NCBI GenBank assembly: GCA_900539375.1
Contig: UQBY01000018.1
Coordinates: 1 to 64,000, forward strand
Origin: an uncultured Clostridium sp.
GTDB taxonomy: Bacteria; Bacillota; Clostridia; Clostridiales; Clostridiaceae
DNA length: 64,000 nucleotides
Direction: 5' to 3'
In this document: positions 52,283 through 61,606 of the stretch, one piece after another
Layout: each line of letters starts with the position of its first letter
Numbering within the stretch: the first letter of the stretch is position 1
Notes under the pieces: model-generated
What the model was told of the DNA's origin: nothing
Databases searched by the model: none
The model's input: the letters and a program-made list of their open reading frames with translations, nothing else
Position numbers and translations under genes: made by a program

Positions 52283-54949
52283 ATGGAAAAGAAAAAATCA
52301 GAATTTGATAAAGTTTTTAGTGCATGGGATATTCTTGTAATAGCCTTTGGTGCAATGATTGGTTGGGGATGGGTTGTATCAACTGGTGATTGGATAGGTA
52401 GAGGAGGAGTAATTGGTGCTATAATTGGTTTTGCAATTGGTGGTCTTATGATATTCTTTGTTGGTCTTACATATGCAGAACTTACTTCAGCAATGCCACA
52501 ATGTGGAGGAGAGCATGTATTTAGTTATAAAGCAATGGGACCAATTGGTTCATTTATATGTACTTGGGCAATTATTTTAGGATATGTTAGTGTTGTATGT
52601 TTTGAAGCGTGTGCATTTCCTACAATAATTCAATATATTTATCCAGGATTTTTAAAAGGATATTTATATACAGTAGCAGGTTTTGATATTTATGCTTCCT
52701 GGCTTGCAGTTGCTGTAATATTATCAATATTTATAACTTATATAAATATAAAGGGAGCAAAAACAGCAGCAATACTTCAAACAATACTTACAGCAATAAT
52801 AGGTGGTGTTGGTATATTATTAATTGTTTCTTCAGCAATTACAGGAGATGTTTCTAATCTTCAAGGACAATTATTTGTAGGAGATTCTACAGGAAGTATA
52901 TTAAAGGCAATTATAAGTGTTGCAGTTGTAACCCCATTTTTCTTTATAGGATTTGATGTTATCCCACAGGCAGCAGAAGAAATTAATGTTCCTCTTAAGA
53001 AAATAGGAAAAATATTAATTTTATCAATTGTTTTAGCAGTTGTATTTTATGCTTTAATTATTTTAGGTGTTGGATATATTATGAGCCCACAAGATATTTT
53101 AGCATCTGAATCAGGTTCTGGTATGGTTACAGCAGATGCAATGGCAAAGGCTTTTAATAGTAGTATAATGTCAAAGGTTTTAATAGTTGGTGGTATGTGT
53201 GGTATTGTTACAAGCTGGAATTCATTTTTAATAGGTGGAAGCCGTGCAATGTATTCAATGGCAGAATCTTATATGATTCCACGTTTCTTTGTAAAATTAC
53301 ATAAAAAATATAAAACTCCTGTTAATGCTCTTTACCTAATTGGTGCTTTATCAGTACTTGCTCCATTTTGTGGACGTAAAATGCTTGTTTGGATTGTAGA
53401 TGCTGGTAACTTTGGATGTTGTCTTGCATATTGTATGGTTGCAATTTCATTTATAATTTTAAGAAAGAAAGAACCAGATATGGCAAGACCATATAAGGTA
53501 AAACATTATAAAATAGTAGGAACAATTGCAGTTTTAATGTCTGGATTAATGGTTTTAATGTATATAATTCCTAACACTGGTTCAACTCTTGTATGGCAAG
53601 AAGTAGTTATGGCAGGAGGCTGGTGTGTACTTGGACTAGTTTTTTGTATAGGATGTAAATTAAAATATAAAGAAAAGTTTGGTTCTCATATTGATGTTGC
53701 TATTGATGAATCAGAATTAGAAAATGAAGTTAAAGAAGCTGATGATATTAATGTAAGAGTTAAAGAAGCTATTAATACTGTAAAAGTTAAAGAAGCAGAA
53801 AAATATGAAAATCCTCCAATAAACTTCTCATTTTTCCTACCAATTAATGTAGTATTTGGATGTGGAAAAGTAAAGGAAGTTGGAAATTTAACAAAGGCTT
53901 ATGGTAAAAAAGCTTTAATTGTTACAGGAAGGAGTAGTGCTAAAAAGTCTGGTATTTATGATAAAGTAAATGAAAGTTTAAAAAAGGTTGGAATTGATAC
54001 TGTATTATTTGATAAAGTAACTCCAAACCCATTAACAACAACAGCAGAAGAGGGAGCTAAATTTGCAAAAGAAAATGGATGTGATGTAGTAGTTGCAATT
54101 GGTGGAGGAAGTATAATGGATTGCGCAAAAGCCATAGCATTCCTTTCAGTTAATAGTGGTAATATTAATGATTATATATTTAATAAAATCCATAGTGATA
54201 AGGCACTTCCATTAGTTTTAATTCCAACTACTTGTGGAACAGGTTCAGAAGGAAATGGTTTTGCAGTACTTACAAATCCAGAAAATGGAGATAAAAAGTC
54301 TTTACGTTGCAATGCTATTGTTGCTAAAGTGTCTATTGTAGACCCAGAATGTATGATGACAATGCCAAAGAATGTTTTAGCCTCTGTAGGATTTGATGCA
54401 TTATGCCATAACATTGAAGCTTATACTTCTAAAATATCACAACCATTTACAGATGCTTTAAGCCTTTATGGAATTTCACTTATAGCTTATAATTTAGTTA
54501 ATGTTTATAATGGAAAAGGTGGAAAGGAAGCTTGGGAAAAGATAGCCCTTGCAAGTACTATTGGAGGAATGGTTATAAATACAGCAGGAGTTACATTAGC
54601 CCATGGTATGGAACATCCTGCAAGTGGATTAAAAAATATTGTTCATGGACAAGGTCTTGCAGCCTTAACGCCTGTAGTAATAGAAGCTTCTTATAAAGGA
54701 AATAGGGATAAATTTGGAAAGATTGCAAGAATATTTGGAGGACTTACAGCAGAGGATTGTTCAGTTAAAATTCGTACATTACTTAAAAAATTAGACCTTG
54801 ATTTAAAACTATCTAACCTTGGAATAAAGGAAGAAGATATTAAATGGATGGCAGAAAATTGTATGAAAGTATCAGAAGCTAGTATAAAAAATAATCCAGT
54901 TATATTTACTAAAGAAGAAATTGAAGAAATATACAAAAAAGCATTATAA
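52283..54949 (+). CDS. Amino-acid permease fused to iron alcohol dehydrogenase
   Basis: An 888-residue two-domain protein. Residues 1-460 form an APC-family permease with about 12 hydrophobic segments, the first reading DILVIAFGAMIGWGW; the GWVVSTGDWIGRGG region is the unwound substrate-binding helix 1. A charged 45-residue linker follows. Residues about 505-888 are a full-length iron-type alcohol dehydrogenase with the cofactor motif AIGGGSIMDCAKA near 612 and metal ligands Asp705, His709, His778 and His788, all present. There is no internal ribosome site or start at the joint. Topology puts the dehydrogenase in the cytosol. It probably imports an amine or amino acid whose aldehyde product is reduced at the membrane (inference). 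Confidence 0.93.
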   Translation: MEKKKSEFDKVFSAWDILVIAFGAMIGWGWVVSTGDWIGRGGVIGAIIGFAIGGLMIFFVGLTYAELTSAMPQCGGEHVFSYKAMGPIGSFICTWAIILGYVSVVCFEACAFPTIIQYIYPGFLKGYLYTVAGFDIYASWLAVAVILSIFITYINIKGAKTAAILQTILTAIIGGVGILLIVSSAITGDVSNLQGQLFVGDSTGSILKAIISVAVVTPFFFIGFDVIPQAAEEINVPLKKIGKILILSIVLAVVFYALIILGVGYIMSPQDILASESGSGMVTADAMAKAFNSSIMSKVLIVGGMCGIVTSWNSFLIGGSRAMYSMAESYMIPRFFVKLHKKYKTPVNALYLIGALSVLAPFCGRKMLVWIVDAGNFGCCLAYCMVAISFIILRKKEPDMARPYKVKHYKIVGTIAVLMSGLMVLMYIIPNTGSTLVWQEVVMAGGWCVLGLVFCIGCKLKYKEKFGSHIDVAIDESELENEVKEADDINVRVKEAINTVKVKEAEKYENPPINFSFFLPINVVFGCGKVKEVGNLTKAYGKKALIVTGRSSAKKSGIYDKVNESLKKVGIDTVLFDKVTPNPLTTTAEEGAKFAKENGCDVVVAIGGGSIMDCAKAIAFLSVNSGNINDYIFNKIHSDKALPLVLIPTTCGTGSEGNGFAVLTNPENGDKKSLRCNAIVAKVSIVDPECMMTMPKNVLASVGFDALCHNIEAYTSKISQPFTDALSLYGISLIAYNLVNVYNGKGGKEAWEKIALASTIGGMVINTAGVTLAHGMEHPASGLKNIVHGQGLAALTPVVIEASYKGNRDKFGKIARIFGGLTAEDCSVKIRTLLKKLDLDLKLSNLGIKEEDIKWMAENCMKVSEASIKNNPVIFTKEEIEEIYKKAL

Positions 54950-54958
54950 TAAAATAAG

Positions 54959-55005
54959 AAAAGTAGGCAGGAATATAAAAAGTTCTTGTCTACTTTTTAT
55001 TTTTA
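54959..55005 (+). terminator. Terminator of the permease-dehydrogenase gene
   Basis: AAAGTAGGCAGGAA (from 54960) pairs with TTCTTGTCTACTTT (from 54983), followed by TTATTTTT. Confidence 0.8.
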
Positions 55006-55079
55006 AAATTTATTAATAAAAAGCAGAAATTTTGGTATAATAAAAAATGAAATTTTTTAAAATTTAGGAGGAATTTTTT

Positions 55080-56069
55080 ATGTGCACAGGATTAAATTTA
55101 GTTACGGAAAATGGAGAACATATTTTTGGAAGAAGTTTAGATGTTATATGTAACTATACAGAATCAATTAATATAGTACCAAGAAACTTTAAGTGGTTAA
55201 ATGTAGTTGATAATAAAAGTTATAAAACAAAATATGCTATTATTGGTATGAGTATAGTTGTTAATAATCATCCTTTATTTTTTGATGGAACAAATGAAAA
55301 AGGCTTAGCAGGGGCTGGACTAAACTTTTTATCCTTTGCAAAATTTAGTGAGGAAGCAATTGAAGGTAAAAATAATATATCAGCATCAGATTTTTTATTA
55401 TGGGCTTTAGGTAATTTTTCTAATTTAGAAGAACTTAAAACAGCTTTAGAAAATTTAAATTTAGTAAATAAAGGAATAAATGAAAAGATTTCAGTTCAAG
55501 GACTACATTGGATATTTACTGACTTAACTGGGAAAAGTATAGTTGTAGAAAATACAGAAGATGGAATGCATGTATATGATAATTTAGTAGGAGTTCTTAC
55601 AAATGACCCTACCTTTCCTTGGCAAATTACTAATTTAAATCAATATGTACCTTTAAGTGCAGAAGAACCATCTAAAAAGAAAATAGTAGATTTAAATATA
55701 TCTCCTTATGGTCATGGTTTAGGAATGTGTGGAATGCCAGGAGATTATTCACCAGCAGCTAGATTTGTAAGAACAGTATTCTTTAAAAATAATATAGCTT
55801 GTGCAGAGGATGAAAAAAGTGGAGTAACAGCATTTTTTAAAATTTTATCTACAGTAAATATACCAAAAGGTTCTGAAAGAGAAAAAAATGGTCATATGAA
55901 TTATACTTCATATAAATCAGCTATGTGCCAAGAAAGTGGAACATATTATTATACAACTTATGATAATAGACGTATAAATGCAGTAAGCTTATTTAAAGAA
56001 GATTTAGATTCAAAAGAAATAATTAATTTTAAACTTAATAAGGAAGAAGATATATTATTTCAAAATTAG
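55080..56069 (+). CDS. cbh: Choloylglycine (bile salt) hydrolase
   Basis: A 329-residue N-terminal nucleophile hydrolase that cleaves glycine or taurine from conjugated bile salts, or a penicillin V acylase of the same fold. All six expected active-site residues are in place: Cys2 (exposed after Met removal), Arg18, Asp21, Asn82, Asn175 and Arg228. Length equals the Clostridium perfringens enzyme. No signal peptide, so it is intracellular like most bile-salt hydrolases. AGGAGG lies 8-9 bases upstream. Monocistronic; no transporter beside it. Confidence 0.92.
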   Translation: MCTGLNLVTENGEHIFGRSLDVICNYTESINIVPRNFKWLNVVDNKSYKTKYAIIGMSIVVNNHPLFFDGTNEKGLAGAGLNFLSFAKFSEEAIEGKNNISASDFLLWALGNFSNLEELKTALENLNLVNKGINEKISVQGLHWIFTDLTGKSIVVENTEDGMHVYDNLVGVLTNDPTFPWQITNLNQYVPLSAEEPSKKKIVDLNISPYGHGLGMCGMPGDYSPAARFVRTVFFKNNIACAEDEKSGVTAFFKILSTVNIPKGSEREKNGHMNYTSYKSAMCQESGTYYYTTYDNRRINAVSLFKEDLDSKEIINFKLNKEEDILFQN

Positions 56070-56145
56070 GAATAGAAAACCTTTAGATTTGTGATATAAT
56101 AAAGTTAAATTAAAAATATAAATAAATATTTAGGGGAATATACAT

Positions 56146-56613
56146 ATGGAAAGCTCATCACAAAATAGTAAGGGTTTAAAATGGATAAAAAGAATAGCTA
56201 TAATTTTAATATTAGCAGGTGTTATATATGCCTTATATCCCAAAATAGAAGGTATAATAAACTCAGCTAAAAAAATAGCTGATATAGCTAATGCTAGAAA
56301 TATATATAATACTATGTCAGAAACCTTAATATTAGATGAACTTGAAACACCTAAAGAAAATATTTATATAGATTTATCAGATAATCCTATAAATGAAGAA
56401 GATGAAAATAAAATAGACATAAAATATATTTATAAAGTAAAGAATATATTAAAAGAAAGCTTAAATTATTATTCTAAATATACAAAGCTTAATAAAAATA
56501 AAAGTTTTGTAATATACATAACAACAGATGGAGATTTAACAATATATGTATCTCCTGTAGATTCAAATGAAATAGAAGAAATTTATCCAAAAGGTGAAGG
56601 AGTGTATAGATAA
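56146..56613 (+). CDS. Hypothetical membrane-anchored protein
   Basis: I do not recognise this 155-residue protein. It has a basic N-terminus (KWIKR), one hydrophobic helix at about 16-31 (IAIILILAGVIYALY), then an amphipathic helix with small residues (SAKKIADIANARNIYNTMSE) and a mixed C-terminal domain. The outline recalls pilin-like proteins, but no prepilin cleavage site is present. AGGGGAA lies upstream. The terminator stem for it includes its own last codons. Confidence 0.6.
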   Translation: MESSSQNSKGLKWIKRIAIILILAGVIYALYPKIEGIINSAKKIADIANARNIYNTMSETLILDELETPKENIYIDLSDNPINEEDENKIDIKYIYKVKNILKESLNYYSKYTKLNKNKSFVIYITTDGDLTIYVSPVDSNEIEEIYPKGEGVYR

Positions 56614-56630
56614 CACTCCTTTTTTTATAT
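56599..56630 (+). terminator. Terminator overlapping the end of the hypothetical gene
   Basis: GGAGTGT (56599-56605) pairs with ACACTCC (56613-56619), followed by T8. The stem includes the stop codon region. Confidence 0.8.
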
Positions 56631-56632
56631 TA

Positions 56633-57352
56633 TTAATATATTTTTTCTTTATCCCAAATAAAAAGTTGTTTAGAATTATTAAGGCATCCAAAAAGATTTT
56701 TCTTAAAGCCTGGTATTTTTTTATTTAAATCTTTAATTAAAGTTTTCATATCCTCTCTTTTTGTTTTACCATCAGCAGGACAAGGATTTTTTATTATTGG
56801 AAAGTTATATTTTTTAGCTATACTTTTAATTGATTCTTCCTCAATATAAACCATAGGTCGTATAAGAGTAACTTTATTTTGTTCCATAAAGCTTTTTGGA
56901 GAAAAACAATTTATACGTCCTTCATAACAAATAGAGAGCATAAGAGTTTCTAAAGCATCATCTTTATGATGACCTAAAGCAATTTTATTACATCCAAGCT
57001 TTTCTGCAGTGTCATTTAAAGCACCACGTCTAAGGTTTGCACAAAGAGAACAGGGATTTTTTTCTTTTCTTAAATGAAATACTATTTCCTTTATATTACT
57101 TTGAACTTCATGAAAAGGTACATTAATATCTTTACATAACTTTTCAATAGGAGAATTATCAACTCCACCAGGATTAATGGTTATTGCAACTATATCAAAT
57201 TTATAAGGAGCAAAATTTTTATAGGAATTTAAAAGATGAAGTAAAGTTATACTATCTTTTCCTCCAGATAAGCCTATAACTATTTTATCTCCTTCTTCAA
57301 TAAGATTAAAATCATTTATAGCTTGCCTTAATTTACTAAGAAGTTTTTGCAT
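56633..57352 (-). CDS. TtcA-like tRNA thiolation ATPase
   Basis: A 239-residue N-type ATP-pyrophosphatase. The PP-loop VIGLSGGKDSITLLHLL lies near residue 25, and the CSLCANLRRG motif near 107 provides the paired Cys for an iron-sulfur cluster. LGHHKDDALETLML near 127 is typical of TtcA/TtuA proteins, which thiolate tRNA (2-thiocytidine at position 32 in TtcA). A further Cys lies near the C-terminus in PCPADGKTKR. The exact nucleoside is not certain. No strong ribosome site is seen; GTGATTTATAAAA precedes the ATG. Confidence 0.87.
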   Translation of the reverse strand: MQKLLSKLRQAINDFNLIEEGDKIVIGLSGGKDSITLLHLLNSYKNFAPYKFDIVAITINPGGVDNSPIEKLCKDINVPFHEVQSNIKEIVFHLRKEKNPCSLCANLRRGALNDTAEKLGCNKIALGHHKDDALETLMLSICYEGRINCFSPKSFMEQNKVTLIRPMVYIEEESIKSIAKKYNFPIIKNPCPADGKTKREDMKTLIKDLNKKIPGFKKNLFGCLNNSKQLFIWDKEKIY

Positions 57353-57662
57353 TTTTATAAATCACCTACTTTTAAAGATTAATTATATTTTATAATAAAG
57401 CTAATTAAAGTAAAAGTAAGTTATTTAACTTTTTAATTTAAGGGTATAGTAATTCTCATAAAAAGTTCTACTTTTTTTCTTATATTTATAAAAAACTATT
57501 TAAAAATAAACTACAAAGTGATAATCTTAATATATGAAAAAATTAATAATTATTAAATAATAGTTACAAGTGAAAAATAATTGTAAAAAATATGAAGCAA
57601 TATGGTACAATAAAGTTATAAAAGCTATAGATTATAAGACATAATTTAAGGGGGAAATATTT
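57353..57662. other. Intergenic region between the TtcA-like and L,D-transpeptidase genes
   Basis: 310 AT-rich bases, divergent promoters expected. A TACAAT block at 57606-57611 is a plausible -10 for the transpeptidase gene, with no clear -35. No RNA structure seen. Confidence 0.45.
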
Positions 57663-59081
57663 ATGGAAAAAGTAAAAACAAAAGGAGATATTTCAAGAAA
57701 TGTGAAAAATAATAAATCTATTATAATAAAAAGCATTTTAATAACTTTTGCTATTTTACTTCTTGTATATATAGGAATTTCTATATTTTTTATAAGCCAT
57801 TTTAATTTTAATTCTACTATTAATGGTATTGATGTTTCAAAAATGACTGTTGATAAGGCAAATAATTTATTAGCAGCTAATATAAATGAAACTTCATTAA
57901 AATTAGAAGAAAGAAATGGAGTAGAAGAAAAAATAAGTGGTAAAGATATTGATTTAAAATATACACTAGATGATAAAATTAAAAGTTTAAAAGATAATCA
58001 AAGTGCTTTTGGATGGATTTTTTCATTTTTTTCTAAAAAGGATTCTAATATGCATATATCATTATCATGTAATGAAGACTTATTAGAAGATAAAGTAAAT
58101 AATCTTAATTGTTTTAAAGAAGAAAATATAACTGAACCAAAGAGTGCATATCTTCAATATGAAAATGGAGAATATAAAATAGTTAAAGAAGAAGGAGGAA
58201 CAAAGGTAAAAAAAGAACAATTATTAAGTGCTTTAAAAGAAAGTATAAAAAAAGGGGAATATACTATTAATCTTGAAAAAGAAGATTGTTATGAAAAACC
58301 TAAATACACTTTAGAATCTGAAGAACTTACTAAAATAAAAGAAACTTTAGATAAATATGTTTCAACAAAAATAACTTATGAATTTGGAAATAAGGAAGAA
58401 ATATTAAATGGAGATATAATTAATAACTGGATTTCATTAGATGAAAATTTAGATATAAGTATAAATGAAACTATGGTTCAAGATTATGTTACAAGTTTAG
58501 CATCTTCTTATAATACTTTTGGAAGTACAAGAGATTTTAAAACATCTTCTGGAACTACAATTAAAGTAAGTGGGGGAGACTATGGTTGGGTAATTGATAA
58601 AACTCAAGAAATACAAAAAATATTAGAAGATATTAAATCAGGAGTTAATGAAAGTAGAGAACCTATTTACTCTCAAACAGCTAAGTCTCGTGATGTTAAT
58701 GATATAGGAAATTCTTATATAGAAATTGATTTAACAAAACAACATGTATGGGTTTATAATGATGGAAATATGGTAGCTGACTCTGATTGTGTAAGTGGAA
58801 ATATGTGTTTAAATTATGGTACACCAGCTGGAGTATATCAAATAACATATAAAGAAAGAAATGCAACATTAGTTGGGGAGGGATATAGTTCCCCTGTAAA
58901 TTATTGGATGCCTTTTAATGGAAATATTGGTCTTCATGATGCAAGTTGGAGAAATGGACAATTTGGAGGAAGTATATATTTAACAAATGGTTCTCATGGT
59001 TGTGTAAATCTTCCACCAGAAAAAGCAGCAATGATATTTGATAAAATAGAAAAGGCTATGCCAGTTGTATGTTATTATTAA
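57663..59081 (+). CDS. L,D-transpeptidase with YkuD and PG-binding-4-like domain
   Basis: A 472-residue cell-wall cross-linking enzyme. One N-terminal anchor helix (about 24-45) directs it outside. Residues about 50-170 are a PG_binding_4-like repeat with INGIDVSKMTVDKANNLL, and a second similar block follows (about 200-300). The C-terminal YkuD catalytic domain has YIEIDLTKQHVWVYNDG near 355, HDASWR near 428 and SHGCVNLPP near 448, with the nucleophilic Cys. It makes 3-3 peptide cross-links (family knowledge). AAGGGGG lies 7 bases upstream. Confidence 0.9.
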   Translation: MEKVKTKGDISRNVKNNKSIIIKSILITFAILLLVYIGISIFFISHFNFNSTINGIDVSKMTVDKANNLLAANINETSLKLEERNGVEEKISGKDIDLKYTLDDKIKSLKDNQSAFGWIFSFFSKKDSNMHISLSCNEDLLEDKVNNLNCFKEENITEPKSAYLQYENGEYKIVKEEGGTKVKKEQLLSALKESIKKGEYTINLEKEDCYEKPKYTLESEELTKIKETLDKYVSTKITYEFGNKEEILNGDIINNWISLDENLDISINETMVQDYVTSLASSYNTFGSTRDFKTSSGTTIKVSGGDYGWVIDKTQEIQKILEDIKSGVNESREPIYSQTAKSRDVNDIGNSYIEIDLTKQHVWVYNDGNMVADSDCVSGNMCLNYGTPAGVYQITYKERNATLVGEGYSSPVNYWMPFNGNIGLHDASWRNGQFGGSIYLTNGSHGCVNLPPEKAAMIFDKIEKAMPVVCYY

Positions 59082-59097
59082 TAAAATAAAAATTAAA

Positions 59098-59140
59098 GGA
59101 TTATTACAAAAGTGAAGTTTTGTAATAATCCTTTTTTTTT
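59098..59140. terminator. Strong bidirectional terminator
   Basis: AGGATTATTACAAA (from 59098) pairs with TTTGTAATAATCCT (to about 59132), followed by T9. It also lies at the 3' end of the minus-strand recombinase-like gene. Confidence 0.88.
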
Positions 59141-60053
59141 ATTTTATATTATTAAGAGGATTTTCTTTAATTTTAAGATATTGTTTTACATTTTTTTGTC
59201 CTGTAATATCTTGAAGTTCAATTTCATCTTCAAGAACATCTCCCATAGCATACATAAAACTTCCACGAAGGTTTTGAGCTGTGTAGGCTTTAGGTAAATT
59301 GCAGTCTATAACAGCTTTTCTAAAGGCCATTTGAAAAGAACGTATAGTTTTTGGAGTACCAAAGTTATTTAAAAATAAATATTCAGAGTTAGTTTTAATT
59401 GTACTTCTTAAAGATAAATAATCTTTTAAATCTGTATATAAAGTATCAACAATTGGAAAGACAGCTTTTTCATTACTTATTAAAATATTTAAAAATTTAT
59501 TTTCCATATCAATGTTATTAAGTTTTAATTTAAAAACTTCTGTTACTTTAATTCCACAAGTCATTATGATTTTACATATACAAACTTCACGTACTCCATA
59601 ATTATTTTCTCTAAGTTTACTTAAAATAAGATTAATATCACTATATTTAATATATTCTGGGGGAGTTTGTTCCATTTTTATTTTAGGAACTTGAAGGGAA
59701 ATATTATATTTAAAAATTCCTTTATGATACTTACAAATATACTTCATTAAAAGTCTTATAGAAACAAGCTTTGAATTAACTGTTATAGGTTTGTTTTTAA
59801 TTACTATTTTACAAAACTCTAAAAATTCTTCAATATCTTTTTCTGTAAGGTCTTTAATTTCAAAATCGCTATCTTTATATTTTAAATATAGAAATTTATC
59901 AAATAGATGAATATTATAATAGAGCACTTTATAAGAATCATAATTATATTTTTCTACACACTTATCTAAATGAATTTTATATTTATATAAGTATTCACTT
60001 AAAACATAATCAACTGTAGGGTAATTTTCAAATTCAGCTTTAGTTAAAGTCAT
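59139..60053 (-). CDS. Degenerate tyrosine recombinase-like protein
   Basis: A 304-residue protein with the layout of XerC/D-type recombinases: a SAM-like N-terminal domain (about 10-115) and a catalytic-fold domain (about 135-295). Tyr292 in QYLKI and Arg263 in QNLRG are present, but the first catalytic Arg is Lys169 (TCGIKVTEV), the HxxR His is Gln260 and the second His is Gln286 (TGQKN). Three of the five usual residues are thus changed while the frame is intact, suggesting a DNA-binding role without cleavage. No attachment sites or element genes surround it. Confidence 0.78.
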   Translation of the reverse strand: MTLTKAEFENYPTVDYVLSEYLYKYKIHLDKCVEKYNYDSYKVLYYNIHLFDKFLYLKYKDSDFEIKDLTEKDIEEFLEFCKIVIKNKPITVNSKLVSIRLLMKYICKYHKGIFKYNISLQVPKIKMEQTPPEYIKYSDINLILSKLRENNYGVREVCICKIIMTCGIKVTEVFKLKLNNIDMENKFLNILISNEKAVFPIVDTLYTDLKDYLSLRSTIKTNSEYLFLNNFGTPKTIRSFQMAFRKAVIDCNLPKAYTAQNLRGSFMYAMGDVLEDEIELQDITGQKNVKQYLKIKENPLNNIK

Positions 60054-60186
60054 AATATCACCTCATTTTAAAAATATAATATTATTATAACAGATTAATA
60101 TGCGAAAGTAATTATATAAAAATATATAAAATTTTACTAAAGAATAGTAAAATGTTAGTAGTATTAAATTAGAAAGGGGAATGAAA

Positions 60187-60540
60187 ATGAAAAAACGATT
60201 AAAAGATTACATAAAGTATATGGATGAAATTCTTAAAAAAGAAAATATTGATTATGAGGAAGAAATAAAAAAACATTTAATTCAAATTTCATTTTTTCAA
60301 CATGAAAGGTTAATTCACTTAATTGTAACAGGAATTTTTGCAATTATGACTTTAATTATATTTTTATATGCTTTAACTTATACAAGCTTAATGATAATAA
60401 TTTTAACAGGACTTTTTTTAATATTGTTAGTTCCTTACATAAGACATTATTATATATTAGAAAATGGAGTACAGTATATGTACAAGCAGTATGATAAATT
60501 AATTGAAATGAAAAAAACAAAAAGCCATAGCTCTTTATAA
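60187..60540 (+). CDS. Hypothetical two-helix membrane protein
   Basis: An unrecognised 117-residue protein. A charged N-terminal helix (about 1-40) is followed by two membrane segments (about 44-64 and 68-86) and a charged C-terminal tail. The second ATG, 60187, is chosen because AAAGGGGA abuts the first one, leaving 6 bases to the second. The stop codon lies inside the loop of its terminator. Nothing in the neighbours points to a role. Confidence 0.65.
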   Translation: MKKRLKDYIKYMDEILKKENIDYEEEIKKHLIQISFFQHERLIHLIVTGIFAIMTLIIFLYALTYTSLMIIILTGLFLILLVPYIRHYYILENGVQYMYKQYDKLIEMKKTKSHSSL

Positions 60541-60560
60541 AAAGCTATGGTTATTTTTGT
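60525..60560 (+). terminator. Terminator of the two-helix protein gene
   Basis: CCATAGCT (60525-60532) pairs with AGCTATGG (60543-60550), followed by TTATTTTT. The stop codon is in the loop. Confidence 0.75.
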
Positions 60561-60699
60561 GTTAAAAATAGATATTTTTGTATTATTGATAAAAATATAA
60601 AATAATATTATAATACACTTAGAGCAATTATTATAATATTTTTTAAAATATAAATAATACAATAATAACTTTTAGGTACTTAGCAAAGAGGATAAGAAT

Positions 60700-61602
60700 A
60701 TGAGAGAAAATGAGTTTATGAATTTAAAAGAAAATAAAAAACATGGAGATTTTCTACTGCCATTTATAGTGTATAACACATTTATCCCCAATTGTTTTTC
60801 TATATTTCCAATGCATTGGCATGATGAAATGGAAATTATTAAAATTGTTAAAGGAAAATTTATAGTTAACATTAATCTTAAAGAGTATGTTATAGAAGAG
60901 GGAGATATAGTAATTTTAAAACCATGTACATTACATTCTTTTAAACAATATAATGATGAAAAGATGATATCTAAAACAATGATGTTTGATTTAAGTATGT
61001 TAAATAATAATGTTACAGATGCTTGTTCAATAAAATATTTTACGCCCTTTATAGATAATAAGGTTTCTTATCCTAGCATAATAAAACCTGATAATAAAGG
61101 ATATGAAAGTATAAGAGAATCTATTGATAAATTATTTTTATGTTATGAAGAAAAAAATCAATTTTTTGAGCTTAAGTTAAAAAGTTATTTATTTGAACTT
61201 TTTTATATATTTTTTGAAGAATGTTTTGAAATACATAAGTATTCAACAAAAATTAAAGATGATACAACAGATAATATAAAAACTGTTTTAGAGTATATAA
61301 AATTAAATTATGAAAAAAACATAACTATTAAAGATTTAGCAAGTGTTATTAATTTTAGTGAACATTATTTTATGAAGTTTTTTAAAAAGTATATGGGAAT
61401 AACTTGTATTGATTATATTAATGACTATAGGCTTAATATAGCAACTAACTTATTAGAAACTACAGATATTCAAGTAATGGAAATAGCAAACAAAGTAGGA
61501 ATTAGTAATGTTTCTTACTTTAATAGAATATTTAAAAAGAAATTTAATTTAACACCAAAAGAATATAGAAAAAATTTAAAAAACATTAGAATGGAGGATT
61601 AA
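60700..61602 (+). CDS. AraC-family transcriptional regulator
   Basis: A 300-residue regulator. The N-terminal cupin-like sensor (about 25-110) shows FPMHWHDEMEIIKIVKG and EEGDIVILKPCTLHSF, with His residues that could line a ligand pocket. The C-terminal ~100 residues form the double helix-turn-helix: TIKDLASVINFSEHYFMKFFKK and VMEIANKVGISNVSYFNRIFKKKFNLTPKEYR (each as separate runs). Its ligand is unknown. It ends 4 bases before the MATE gene and presumably controls it. AGAGGATAAG lies upstream. Confidence 0.93.
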   Translation: MRENEFMNLKENKKHGDFLLPFIVYNTFIPNCFSIFPMHWHDEMEIIKIVKGKFIVNINLKEYVIEEGDIVILKPCTLHSFKQYNDEKMISKTMMFDLSMLNNNVTDACSIKYFTPFIDNKVSYPSIIKPDNKGYESIRESIDKLFLCYEEKNQFFELKLKSYLFELFYIFFEECFEIHKYSTKIKDDTTDNIKTVLEYIKLNYEKNITIKDLASVINFSEHYFMKFFKKYMGITCIDYINDYRLNIATNLLETTDIQVMEIANKVGISNVSYFNRIFKKKFNLTPKEYRKNLKNIRMED

Positions 61603-61606
61603 TTTT

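Noticed and set aside
56146..56613. Type IV pilin-like protein
   Set aside because: The helix arrangement is suggestive, but there is no Gly-Phe/Met cleavage site before the helix and no Glu5 equivalent, nor pilus genes nearby.
59139..60053. Integrase of an integrative element
   Set aside because: Catalytic residues are changed, and no att repeats, tRNA gene or element cargo flank it.
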